NCBI RefSeq assembly: GCF_000754095.2
Contig: NZ_JQSG02000003.1
Location: 485,397 to 549,396 of the forward strand
Length of the DNA: 64,000 nucleotides
Source: Acidihalobacter prosperus
GTDB taxonomy: Bacteria; Pseudomonadota; Gammaproteobacteria; DSM-5130; Acidihalobacteraceae
Direction: 5' to 3'
A model generated the notes under the pieces. It worked only from the letters and a program-made list of their open reading frames with translations, had not been told where the DNA came from and ran no database searches. Positions 16,064 to 27,237 of this stretch are shown here, in pieces. A program made the translations under genes and the position numbers. Each line of letters starts with the position of its first letter. Positions within the stretch are counted from its first letter, which is position 1.

Positions 16064-17032
16064 CTACGAATCCCGCTCCACGGCTACGCGCGTCAGCGAA
16101 ACCAGCGCATCCTTGTACGGGGTATCCGGCAGGACTTCGAGGTGCGATACGGCTAGCTGCGCCTCGCGGCGCGCAATCGACTCAGTGTACGCAATGGCGC
16201 CCGTCGATTCAATGGCCGCGAGCACCTCGTCAAGCCGGTCCAGACCACCCTGCTCGATCGCCGCACGGATCACGTCGCGCTGCGCCGCATTGCCTGTGCG
16301 CAGCGCATGAATCAGAGGCAGCGTGGGCTTGCCTTCGGCCAGATCGTCACCGACGTTCTTGCCCATCTGTTCGGAAGAGGCGCGGTAGTCGAGCACGTCA
16401 TCGACCAGCTGGAAGGCCGTACCGGCATGCATGCCGTAGGCCGCCAGCGCACGCTCCTCGGCCTCCGAACGGCCGGCCAGCACGGCGCCGATCCGGGTCG
16501 CGGCCTCGAACAGCTTGGCGGTCTTGGAGTGTATGACCTCCATGTAACTCGCCTCGGTGGTATCCGGGTCGTTGCAGTTGAGCAGCTGCAACACCTCGCC
16601 CTCGGCGATGGTGTTGGTCGCCTGGGCCAGGATGTCCATGATGCGCATACTGCCGAGATCGACCATCATCTGGAAGGCGCGGGTGTAAAGGAAATCACCG
16701 ACCAGTACCGCCGCCTCGTTGCCCCAGATCGCATTGGCGGTCTCGCGGTTGCGGCGCAGCTTGGAATCGTCTACCACGTCGTCGTGCAGCAGGGTGGCGG
16801 TATGGATCAGTTCGACGATGGCAGCCAGGCCGATATGGCCTTCGCCCGCGTAATCGCAGGCCTTGGCGCTGAGCAGCGCCAGCAACGGACGCAGACGCTT
16901 GCCGCCGCTGTTGACGATATAGCCGCCGAGCTGATTGATGAGCACCACGTCGGAACGCAGGTGTCGGATGATATGCGCATCCACCGCCTGCATATCGGCT
17001 TCGACCAACAGTCGGATAGCGCTCAGCTCCAT
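16064..17032 (-). CDS. ispB: Octaprenyl diphosphate synthase
   Basis: A 322-residue trans-polyprenyl synthase that makes the side chain of the quinones. The first aspartate-rich motif is LLHDDVVDDSKLRR, the second QLVDDVLDYRA, and GGKRLRPLLALL is the substrate-binding N-terminal element. Its length and its divergent position next to rplU-rpmA match the gammaproteobacterial ispB locus. Chain length (octa- or another) cannot be read with certainty. It is transcribed away from the ribosomal protein genes, with about 200 bases between. Confidence 0.95.
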   Translation of the reverse strand: MELSAIRLLVEADMQAVDAHIIRHLRSDVVLINQLGGYIVNSGGKRLRPLLALLSAKACDYAGEGHIGLAAIVELIHTATLLHDDVVDDSKLRRNRETANAIWGNEAAVLVGDFLYTRAFQMMVDLGSMRIMDILAQATNTIAEGEVLQLLNCNDPDTTEASYMEVIHSKTAKLFEAATRIGAVLAGRSEAEERALAAYGMHAGTAFQLVDDVLDYRASSEQMGKNVGDDLAEGKPTLPLIHALRTGNAAQRDVIRAAIEQGGLDRLDEVLAAIESTGAIAYTESIARREAQLAVSHLEVLPDTPYKDALVSLTRVAVERDS

Positions 17033-17163
17033 GACGGATTCAGCCTGCCCAGATGATCTAGAGAAAGAGAATAAGAGGAAGTTAGTAACGGCGCGGTCCG
17101 CGCATGCTAGGGAGGGGGCAGCGGAGTGTCAAGCCGCCCACGCGCGGCGATCGGTCGCGGGCA

Positions 17164-17192
17164 TTGACCCCAGGTCTGGCGCGGGCTAGAAT
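17164..17192 (+). promoter_or_regulatory. Promoter of rplU-rpmA
   Basis: TTGACC (17164-17169), a 17-base spacer and TAGAAT (17187-17192) form a strong sigma70-type promoter about 35 bases before the rplU start. Confidence 0.7.
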
Positions 17193-17230
17193 CCCGCCTC
17201 TTTTTTGACAGCAGTTGCGGAGATACAGAC

Positions 17231-17542
17231 ATGTACGCGGTGATCGCTACGGGCGGCAAGCAATACCGGGTCGCGGAAGGCGACGTCATCCAGGTCGAGC
17301 GCCTGGGCGCGGACGTCGGCAGCGAGATCGAGTTCGACAAGGTGCTCATGGTCGGCGCCGGCGAGAACGTCACCGTGGGCGCGCCCTACATTGAGGGCGG
17401 CAAGGTTTCCGCAACGGTGCGCAACCACGGCCGCGGCGAGAAGATCGAGATCATCAAGATGCGCCGACGCAAGCACCATCGCAAGCAGATGGGCCACCGC
17501 CAGGACTACACCGAGGTCCAGATCGGCGCCATCAAGGGCTGA
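17231..17542 (+). CDS. rplU: 50S ribosomal protein L21
   Basis: A 103-residue ribosomal protein of the usual length. It begins [18 protein letters not shown] and has the conserved basic run [19 protein letters not shown] near the C-terminus that contacts 23S rRNA. GCGGAG precedes the ATG. It is followed after 27 bases by rpmA, the standard pairing. Confidence 0.99.
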   Translation: MYAVIATGGKQYRVAEGDVIQVERLGADVGSEIEFDKVLMVGAGENVTVGAPYIEGGKVSATVRNHGRGEKIEIIKMRRRKHHRKQMGHRQDYTEVQIGAIKG

Positions 17543-17569
17543 GCCGGAACAGACGAGAGGTAAAGCAAC

Positions 17570-17827
17570 ATGGCACACAAAAAGGCAGGCGGCAGCACGC
17601 GTAACGGCCGCGATTCGGAATCCAAACGCCTGGGCGTCAAGCGCTTTGGCGGTCAGGTGGTCAGCGCCGGCAGCATCATCGTGCGTCAGCGCGGCACCCA
17701 GTTTCATCCCGGCCTCAATGTCGGCCTGGGCCGCGACCATACGCTGTTCTCCAAGATCGACGGCCAGGTCAGTTTCGTCATCAAAGGCCCGAAGAACCGC
17801 AAGTACGTCAACGTATTGCCTGCCTGA
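17570..17827 (+). CDS. rpmA: 50S ribosomal protein L27
   Basis: An 85-residue protein beginning [20 protein letters not shown], whose N-terminal tail reaches the peptidyl transferase centre. The [18 protein letters not shown] core is diagnostic. There is no N-terminal cleavage extension of the Firmicutes type. AGAGG lies upstream of the ATG. Co-transcribed with rplU. Confidence 0.99.
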   Translation: MAHKKAGGSTRNGRDSESKRLGVKRFGGQVVSAGSIIVRQRGTQFHPGLNVGLGRDHTLFSKIDGQVSFVIKGPKNRKYVNVLPA

Positions 17828-17851
17828 ACCCGCATCGCGGGCGGCACCCCG

Positions 17852-17877
17852 GAAAGCCCCGCCCCGGCGGGGCTTTC
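17852..17877 (+). terminator. GC-rich hairpin after rpmA
   Basis: The arms GAAAGCCCC and GGGGCTTTC pair around a short GC loop. It lacks a following T-run (CTCGT), so it is at best a weak or Rho-assisted terminator between rpmA and obgE. Confidence 0.5.
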
Positions 17878-17896
17878 TCGTATCGGCAACGCATAA

Positions 17897-20102
<2,206 letters not shown>

Positions 20103-20136
20103 CGGCGGCGCCCGCCGCCTCGGCAAAACGCACACA

Positions 20137-20177
20137 CGAAGAAGGCTCCGGGGTCAGAGACCGCGGAGCCTTCTTCG
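20137..20177 (+). terminator. Hairpin after proB
   Basis: CGAAGAAGGCTCCG (20137-20150) pairs with CGGAGCCTTCTTCG (20164-20177) around a 13-base loop. No T-run follows. A second hairpin (20189-20215, CTTTCGGCGGC with GCCGCCGAAAG) lies nearer rpsT and may end the minus-strand transcript. Confidence 0.5.
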
Positions 20178-20224
20178 CGTTCATCGCGCTTTCGGCGGCT
20201 TGATGCCGCCGAAAGCCGCGGGCA

Positions 20225-20485
20225 TCACATCGCGCGGATGCGTGCGTTCAGGCGGCTCTTGTGACGGGCAGCCTTGTTCTTGTGGATCATGCCCTTGGTC
20301 ACGGAACCGTCGATCACGGGCACCGCAGCCTGATAGGCCTCCTGCGCGACCGTCTTGTCGCCGCTCTGGATAGCCTTGATCACCTTCTTCACGGCAGTAC
20401 GCATGCGCGAGGTGAGCATCATGTTGTGCTCGCGGCGGACCACGGCCTGGCGGGCACGTTTCTTGGCGGAAGCGATATTGGCCAA
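20225..20485 (-). CDS. rpsT: 30S ribosomal protein S20
   Basis: An 86-residue ribosomal protein, very basic, beginning [21 protein letters not shown]. The start codon is TTG at 20485 with a perfect AAGGAG 8 bases upstream; rpsT of E. coli also uses UUG, where it takes part in autogenous control. Divergent from murJ, as in many gammaproteobacteria. Confidence 0.98.
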   Translation of the reverse strand: MANIASAKKRARQAVVRREHNMMLTSRMRTAVKKVIKAIQSGDKTVAQEAYQAAVPVIDGSVTKGMIHKNKAARHKSRLNARIRAM

Positions 20486-20629
20486 GGTTTGACTCCTTAA
20501 GGGAATTCAGTATCGGGAAAGGTGCCGGATTATCCTTGCGCGGCTTCGCCGTGTCAATCCCGCCGCCGGGCTTGCGTGCGCGGGGGTGCGTACTTATTGT
20601 GTCGTGTCCCTCGAACCCGGAGCCCGCCC

Positions 20630-22192
20630 CTGAGCCGCAAGCTGTTCCGCTCCACCGCCGTCGTCAGCGCGATGACCCTGGTCTCGCGCATTTTCGGCTA
20701 TCTGCGCGACATGGTGCTGGCCGTCTATTTCGGCGCCAACGGCGCGACCGACGCTTTCTTCGTCGCCTTCCGCATCCCCAACTTCCTGCGCCGGCTGTTC
20801 GCCGAGGGTGCCTTCTCGCAGGCCTTCGTGCCGGTGTTCACCGAATACAAGGAACGCCAGTCGCCGGAGGAGCTGCGCGAACTGCTGGCCAGCACCGCAG
20901 GTACCCTGAGCGGGGTGCTGTTCGTGGTCACAGCGCTCGGCGTCGTCGCGGCACCCGTGCTGATCTTCGTGTTCGCCCCGGGCTTCACCACCGACCCGGC
21001 GCGCTATGCGCTGGCCAGCGAGATGCTGCGCATCACCTTCCCGTATCTGCTGTTCATCGCCCTGACCGCACTGGCCGGAGGCGTGCTCAACAGCTTCGGC
21101 CGCTTCGCGGTGCCCGCGCTGACCCCGGTGCTGCTCAACCTCTCGCTGATCGGCGCCACCCTGTGGCTGTCGCCGCACCTGCACGAACCGGTGGTCGCGC
21201 TGGCCATCGGTGTGCTGATCGCGGGCGTGCTGCAGCTGCTTTTCCAGTTGCCTTTCCTGCTGCGTCTCGGCCTGCTGCCGCGCCCCCAGCTGGCCTGGGC
21301 GCACGAGGGCGTGCGTCGGATCATGCGCCTGATGGTGCCGGCGCTGTTCGGCTCTTCGGTGGTGCAGGTCAACCTGCTGTTCGACACCCTGGTGGCCTCG
21401 TTCCTGGCCGCCGGCAGCATCTCGTGGCTGTATTACTCGGATCGATTCGTCGATCTGCCGCTGGCGCTGTTCGGCATCGCGCTCGGCACCGTGATCCTGC
21501 CACAGCTCTCGCGGCACAAGGCACAGGGCGCGGTCGCCGATTTCGAGGCGACCCTGGAATGGGCGATCCGCATCGCGCTGGTCGTCGCCGTGCCCGCCGC
21601 GCTGGGGCTCGCCCTGCTGTCCGGCCCGATTCTCTCCGCCTTGATCGAATACCGCGCCTTCAATGCCGAGGACGCGCGCATGGCCTCGATGAGCCTCGCC
21701 GCCTTCGCCAGCGGCCTGCCGGCGTTCATGCTCATCAAGGTGCTCGCTCCCGGCTTCTATTCCCGTCAGGACACGCGCACACCGGTGCGCATCGGCATCG
21801 TCGCGATGTTGGTCAACATGACGCTGACCGCGCTGATCGTCACGCCCTGGTATCTGCTCAAACTGCCGGGACCGCACGCCGGGCTGGCGCTGTCCACCTC
21901 GCTGGCCGCCTATCTCAACGCCGGATTGCTATACCGCCGGCTGCGCCTCGACGGCGTGTACGCCACCCCGCGCTGGGGCGGCTACGGCTGGCGCGCGCTG
22001 GTCTCCGGCGCCGCCATGGCGGCCTGCCTGTACTGGCTGACGCCGCCGGCCACGGCCTGGACGGGGTGGGATGCGCTGCATCGCGCGCTGCATCTCGGCG
22101 GACTGGTCGGCGCCGGCGCGCTGGCCTACGCGATACCGCTGTGGCTGCTCGGCGTGCGCCCGCGCGCGCTGCTCGGACGTCCCCGCGGCTGA
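20630..22192 (+). CDS. murJ: Lipid II flippase
   Basis: A 520-residue MOP-superfamily membrane protein of about 14 helices that moves lipid II across the inner membrane for peptidoglycan synthesis. The N-terminal SRKLFRSTAVVSAMTLVSRIFGYLRDMVLA and GANGATDAFFVAFRIPNFLRRLFAEGAFSQAF are the MurJ signature. No ATG or GTG lies at the expected start. A CTG at 20630, 7 bases after GGAG, gives exactly the family start (M-SRKL), so I infer a CTG initiation codon; the frame is open further upstream to 20522. It converges on the sigma54-regulator gene with a 6-base gap. Confidence 0.95.
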   Translation: MSRKLFRSTAVVSAMTLVSRIFGYLRDMVLAVYFGANGATDAFFVAFRIPNFLRRLFAEGAFSQAFVPVFTEYKERQSPEELRELLASTAGTLSGVLFVVTALGVVAAPVLIFVFAPGFTTDPARYALASEMLRITFPYLLFIALTALAGGVLNSFGRFAVPALTPVLLNLSLIGATLWLSPHLHEPVVALAIGVLIAGVLQLLFQLPFLLRLGLLPRPQLAWAHEGVRRIMRLMVPALFGSSVVQVNLLFDTLVASFLAAGSISWLYYSDRFVDLPLALFGIALGTVILPQLSRHKAQGAVADFEATLEWAIRIALVVAVPAALGLALLSGPILSALIEYRAFNAEDARMASMSLAAFASGLPAFMLIKVLAPGFYSRQDTRTPVRIGIVAMLVNMTLTALIVTPWYLLKLPGPHAGLALSTSLAAYLNAGLLYRRLRLDGVYATPRWGGYGWRALVSGAAMAACLYWLTPPATAWTGWDALHRALHLGGLVGAGALAYAIPLWLLGVRPRALLGRPRG

Positions 22193-22198
22193 ACCGGT

Positions 22199-23557
<1,359 letters not shown>

Positions 23558-23577
23558 GACGGCTCCGTCAGCATGGC

Positions 23578-23593
23578 CTGACAATCATGTCAG
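23578..23593. promoter_or_regulatory. Palindrome, candidate enhancer site
   Basis: CTGACA-ATCA-TGTCAG is a perfect 6-4-6 inverted repeat located 52 bases before the -24 element and just upstream of the activator gene. A Fis-type dimer such as the divergent regulator would bind this kind of site. A related GTCATGAC lies over the regulator's start codon. Confidence 0.5.
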
Positions 23594-23645
23594 CAACCTG
23601 CCCAGCATACGCCCATAACCGGCGCGCTTTACACCCCTCCCAGGC

Positions 23646-23660
23646 TGGCACAAGTCTTGA
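23646..23660 (+). promoter_or_regulatory. sigma54 (-24/-12) promoter of the dsrE operon
   Basis: TGGCAC (23646-23651), 5 bases, TTGA (23657-23660): this matches the TGGCAC-N5-TTGC consensus except for the last base. It lies 43 bases before the dsrE start, facing the sulfur genes and next to a sigma54 activator gene. Confidence 0.65.
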
Positions 23661-23703
23661 GTGCCAATGGATCATTGTCCAGAGCGCAATGGAGCCTGCC
23701 CAT

Positions 23704-24090
23704 ATGGAAAAGATCAGCATTCTCGTCACCTCGGGCAGCCGCGAGAAACTGCAGATGGCCGGCATGCTTGCCTCGGTCGGCGCGGTCAGCGGCAGCGAGG
23801 TGCTGGTGTTTCTGTCGATGAACGCGCTGGCCCCCTTCGTCAAGGATCACGCCGACGACGTACCGGTCGAAGGCGAGATCGGGAGGCTGCTGCTGGACAA
23901 GCAGGCGCCGCCCTTTCTGCAACTCTTCGAGCAGGCCGCGGAGCTGGGCGACGCCCGCATCCACCCCTGCTCGATGGCAATGGACATCCTGGGCGTGGGA
24001 CGCGACGAACTGTTGCCGTTCCTCGGCGCACCGCTCGGACTGACCAAGTTCCTGAGCGAGGCGCAGGATGCGCAGACCTGGAGTTTCTAA
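23704..24090 (+). CDS. DsrE-family sulfur-handling protein
   Basis: A 128-residue DsrE/DsrF/DsrH-like protein beginning MEKISILVTSGSREKLQMAGMLASVG, with the Rossmann-like DsrE fold pattern and a single cysteine (C89 in HPCSMAMD) at the place where these proteins bind a persulfide. Members pass sulfane sulfur to TusA in sulfur oxidation. The ATG at 23704 gives the family start; an ATG 5 codons earlier is also possible, the GGAG lying between the two. First gene of an apparent operon with tusA, an SQR-like flavoprotein and a DUF1641 protein, behind a -24/-12 promoter. Confidence 0.88.
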   Translation: MEKISILVTSGSREKLQMAGMLASVGAVSGSEVLVFLSMNALAPFVKDHADDVPVEGEIGRLLLDKQAPPFLQLFEQAAELGDARIHPCSMAMDILGVGRDELLPFLGAPLGLTKFLSEAQDAQTWSF

Positions 24091-24110
24091 CCCACGCATG
24101 GAGAGCCGGC

Positions 24111-24341
24111 ATGGCCGAAAGACATCAGATCGACGCTCGCGGCAGCTACTGCCCGGGGCCCCTCATGGAACTCATTGCCCGCATCAAGCAGGCCGGGATC
24201 GGGGATGAGCTGGAAGTACTGTCGACCGACAAGGGCTCGGCCAACGACATCCCCGAGTGGGTGAAAAAGGTCGGCCACGAAATGGTCGACAGTTTTCAGG
24301 CGGACGGGGTCTGGCACGTGGTGATACGCAAGACCAAGTAG
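24111..24341 (+). CDS. tusA: TusA sulfur carrier protein
   Basis: A 76-residue cytoplasmic sulfur carrier. The active cysteine is C14 in the motif RGSYCPGPLMELI, and the usual beta-alpha-beta-alpha-beta pattern follows (VLSTDKGSANDIPEWVKKVGHEM). GGAG precedes the ATG. In sulfur oxidisers TusA carries protein-bound persulfide between rhodanese or DsrE donors and oxidising systems (Dsr or Hdr-like); neither of those complexes is in the window. It sits 20 bases after dsrE and 60 before the sqr-like gene. Confidence 0.93.
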   Translation: MAERHQIDARGSYCPGPLMELIARIKQAGIGDELEVLSTDKGSANDIPEWVKKVGHEMVDSFQADGVWHVVIRKTK

Positions 24342-24401
24342 CACCCGGCGCAGGCGCGCCGGCATGACAACAACACCAATGCAACGCCAAAGGAGAAGGC
24401 C

Positions 24402-25535
24402 ATGAAGATACTGATCGTCGGCGGCGGGATGGGCGGCACCATCCTCGCCAACAACCTCGCAAGACGCCTCAAACACGAGCTCAAGCAGGGCAAGGCGCAG
24501 ATCACCATGCTTTCCGCCTCCGAACGGCACATGTATCAGCCCGGACTGCTCTACGTCAGTATCGGCCGTATGGCCACCGACGCGCTCTACCGCGAACAGA
24601 CCTCGCTGCTGGAGCCGGAGATCGAGTTCCACGTCGACCCCGTGACCACCTTCACGCTCGACCAGAACCAGGTCACCACGCAGAGCGGCAAGACCTACGG
24701 CTACGACATGCTGGTCATCGCCACCGGCTCGCGCGCCATGCCCGAGACCATTCCGGGTTTGGCCGAAAATTCGGTCAACTGCTACACCGAGGCCAACGCG
24801 GTCGAAATGTGGCGTCAGGTGCGCGAATTCCAGGGCGGCACCGTGACCATCGCCGTCGGCGTACCGCACAAGTGCCCGATGATCCCGCTGGAGGTCACCT
24901 TCGTGCTGCACGACTACTTCAAGGAGCGCGGCATCCTCGACAAGGTCAAGTTTCAGTACACCTATCCGATCGGCCGCATCCATTCGCTCGCGCCCGTCGG
25001 CGAGTGGGCCAAGGGCGAGTTCGACCGCCTGGGCATCCAGTACGAGACCCTGTTCAACATGAAGGAGGTCGACGGCGCCAACAAGGTGGTGCACAGCGAG
25101 GAGGGCACCCAGAGCCACTACGACCTGCTGGTCGCGGTGCCGCCGCACAAGGGCATGGCGGTGATCGAGGAGAACGGCCTCGGCCAGAGCGGCTGGATTC
25201 CCACCGACCGCCACAGCCTGAAGATGGAAGGGCGCGACAACGTCTACGTGCTCGGCGACACCACCAACCTACCGATCTCCAAGGCCGGCTCCACCGCCCA
25301 CTTCGAGGCCGAGGCGCTGGCCGAAAACCTGGCCGCCATCGTCAAGCTCGGCGAGCCGGTGCGCGACTACGACGGCAAGGTGTTCTGCTTCATCGAAGCC
25401 GGCAGCGACCGCGCCACCTACGCCATGTTCAACTACAACCAGCCGCCCGCGCCGCGTGCGCCCAATCGCGCCGTGCACTGGTTCAAGATGGCCTACAACC
25501 AGCTCTACTGGGCCTCCGCCCGCGGCCTGCTGTGA
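24402..25535 (+). CDS. Sulfide:quinone oxidoreductase-like flavoprotein
   Basis: A 377-residue FAD-dependent disulfide oxidoreductase of the SQR/flavocytochrome-c family. It has the FAD-binding start KILIVGGGMGGTILANNLA, a second VIATGSR motif and the C-terminal VYVLGDTTNLPISKAG. Three cysteines, C127 (SVNCYTEANA), C158 (VPHKCPMIPLE) and C329 (KVFCFIEAG), lie near the positions of the three redox cysteines of SQR, though the third has an unusual context. It ends with an amphipathic region (HWFKMAYNQLYWASARG) like the membrane anchor of SQRs. AGGAGAAGG precedes the ATG. It probably oxidises sulfide or a persulfide and reduces quinone; an unusual substrate is possible given its partners. Confidence 0.85.
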   Translation: MKILIVGGGMGGTILANNLARRLKHELKQGKAQITMLSASERHMYQPGLLYVSIGRMATDALYREQTSLLEPEIEFHVDPVTTFTLDQNQVTTQSGKTYGYDMLVIATGSRAMPETIPGLAENSVNCYTEANAVEMWRQVREFQGGTVTIAVGVPHKCPMIPLEVTFVLHDYFKERGILDKVKFQYTYPIGRIHSLAPVGEWAKGEFDRLGIQYETLFNMKEVDGANKVVHSEEGTQSHYDLLVAVPPHKGMAVIEENGLGQSGWIPTDRHSLKMEGRDNVYVLGDTTNLPISKAGSTAHFEAEALAENLAAIVKLGEPVRDYDGKVFCFIEAGSDRATYAMFNYNQPPAPRAPNRAVHWFKMAYNQLYWASARGLL

Positions 25536-25545
25536 GGAGATCGCC

Positions 25546-26151
25546 ATGACCGAAACCGCAGACAAGACCGCGGACACGCGGACACGCATTGATGCGCTGG
25601 TCGGCGAACTGGTCGACAACGGCGATCTCGACAGCCTGGTGCACCTGGCGCGCCTCGTCGGCGCGGCGCAGGACGCGCTCACCGACGACATGGTGGGCCG
25701 CCTGGCCGGGCTCGCCGGCGACAGCCTCGACATGCTCGACCGGGTCAACCGCAGCGGCGTGATCCGCGCCCTGCCGGCGATCGCCGCGATGGTCGACAAC
25801 GGCGACCTGGAGCGCATCACCCATCTCGCCCGCCTGCTCGGCTCGGCCGAGGACGCGCTGACCGACGACATGATCGGACGGCTGGCGGGGCTGGCCGCCG
25901 ACGGCCTGGCGCTCGCCGACCGCGTCACACGCTCGCCGGCCGTGCCGCGCCTGCTCGCCCTGCTCGAACGCGACGAGGTTCTGGACGGCGTTGCCGCCCT
26001 CCTCGAAGGGCTCGGCGCAGCACGTGCCGAACTGCGTGCGACACCGTCGGCCGGAGGCGGCCTGGGCGAAATACTGCGGCTCGCGCGGGATCCGCAGACC
26101 CAGGAGGCCCTGCGCTTCATGAACGCGCTGGCGGGACACCTCAAACGCTGA
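25546..26151 (+). CDS. DUF1641-like helical protein with internal repeat
   Basis: A 201-residue, all-helical, acidic protein resembling DUF1641 proteins, which often sit beside SQR-like flavoproteins. It contains a clear duplication of about 65 residues: VDNGDLDSLVHLARLVGAAQ...ALTDDM (about 20-50) recurs as VDNGDLERITHLARLLGSAE...ALTDDM (about 85-115). A short C-terminal domain follows. GAGGAG precedes the ATG 10 bases after the sqr stop, so it is the fourth gene of the operon. There are no cysteines or membrane helices. It may be a structural partner of the flavoprotein, as inferred from position. Confidence 0.8.
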   Translation: MTETADKTADTRTRIDALVGELVDNGDLDSLVHLARLVGAAQDALTDDMVGRLAGLAGDSLDMLDRVNRSGVIRALPAIAAMVDNGDLERITHLARLLGSAEDALTDDMIGRLAGLAADGLALADRVTRSPAVPRLLALLERDEVLDGVAALLEGLGAARAELRATPSAGGGLGEILRLARDPQTQEALRFMNALAGHLKR

Positions 26152-26160
26152 AACCGCACT

Positions 26161-26189
26161 GCCCGCCGTCGCCCGAAGCGGCGGCGGGC
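26161..26189 (+). terminator. GC hairpin after the sulfur operon
   Basis: GCCCGCCG and CGGCGGGC pair around a 13-base loop, directly after the DUF1641 gene. There is no T-run; it may act as a weak terminator before the ribF promoter. Confidence 0.45.
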
Positions 26190-26208
26190 ACGAATTGCGC
26201 CACAAAGC

Positions 26209-26237
26209 TTAAGTCGCCGCCCATCGCCGCGTATAAT
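26209..26237 (+). promoter_or_regulatory. Promoter of ribF-ileS-lspA
   Basis: TTAAGT (26209-26214), a 17-base spacer and a perfect TATAAT (26232-26237), 37 bases before the ribF start. Confidence 0.7.
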
Positions 26238-26274
26238 CAGGCACTTTGCCCCGTCCGGAGACACGCGGCCAGTC

Positions 26275-27207
26275 ATGGAACTCATTCGCGGCGCCCACAA
26301 TCTGCAACCGCAGCATCGCGGCTGCGTCGCCACCATCGGCAACTTCGATGGCGTGCACCTCGGGCATCAGGCCATCCTGGCCCAACTCCGCAGCGAAGCC
26401 GAGGCCCGCAATCTGCCCAGCGTGGTCATCACCTTCGAGCCGCTGCCGCACGAATTCTTCCGCGGCACCAGCGCACCCGCGCGCCTGACCGGCCTGCGCG
26501 AACGCCTGCGCCAGTTCGCACTGCACGGCATCGACCGCGTGCTGCTGCTGCGTTTCGACCGTCAGCTGGCCGATCTTGAGGCCAATCATTTCGTCGAGCG
26601 TCTCCTGGTCGGCGGCCTCGGCATCCGCGCCATGCTGGTCGGCGACGATTTTCGTTTTGGCCGCGACCGCGCCGGCGACTTCGCCAGCTTGCGCCAGGCC
26701 GGCGAGGACCACGTCTTCGAGGTCATTCGCCGCGAGACCTACGAGCTGGGTGGAGAACGGGTGAGCAGCACACGCATTCGCCACGCGCTCGCCGCCGGCG
26801 ACCTCGAACACGCCCGCGAGCTGCTTGGACGTCCCTACACCCTGAGCGGACGCGTACGCCACGGCGATGCCCGCGGGCGCACCATCGGTTTCCCCACCGC
26901 CAACATCGCCCTGCCCACCGGCACGAGTCCGCTGCGCGGGGTGTTCGCCGTGACCGTGACTTCCGAAGAGGGCCTGAACGGCCGCGGCGTCGCCAACATC
27001 GGCACAAGGCCCACGGTCGACGGCCGCCACGCGCTGCTGGAAGTGCATCTGCTCGGCTTCGAAGGCAACCTGTACCATCAACACCTGTGCGTATCGCTGC
27101 AGCGCAAGATCCGCGACGAACAGCGCTTCGATTCGCTCGATGCCCTGGTCCACCAGATACGCCGCGACGCCAGCCTCGCCGAAGCGCTGTTGGCGCAGCC
27201 CACCTGA
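26275..27207 (+). CDS. ribF: Bifunctional riboflavin kinase / FAD synthetase
   Basis: A 310-residue enzyme that makes FMN and FAD. The N-terminal nucleotidyltransferase domain (about 1-180) shows ATIGNFDGVHLGHQAIL and SSTRIRHALAAGD. The C-terminal riboflavin kinase domain (about 185-305) shows GRTIGFPTANIAL and GVANIGTRPTVDG. It opens the classical ribF-ileS-lspA operon. In many gammaproteobacteria murJ comes directly before ribF; here the sulfur module lies between them and ribF has its own promoter. Confidence 0.98.
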   Translation: MELIRGAHNLQPQHRGCVATIGNFDGVHLGHQAILAQLRSEAEARNLPSVVITFEPLPHEFFRGTSAPARLTGLRERLRQFALHGIDRVLLLRFDRQLADLEANHFVERLLVGGLGIRAMLVGDDFRFGRDRAGDFASLRQAGEDHVFEVIRRETYELGGERVSSTRIRHALAAGDLEHARELLGRPYTLSGRVRHGDARGRTIGFPTANIALPTGTSPLRGVFAVTVTSEEGLNGRGVANIGTRPTVDGRHALLEVHLLGFEGNLYHQHLCVSLQRKIRDEQRFDSLDALVHQIRRDASLAEALLAQPT

Positions 27208-27237
27208 TTCAGACACGACGACAACCGGCAGACACCC

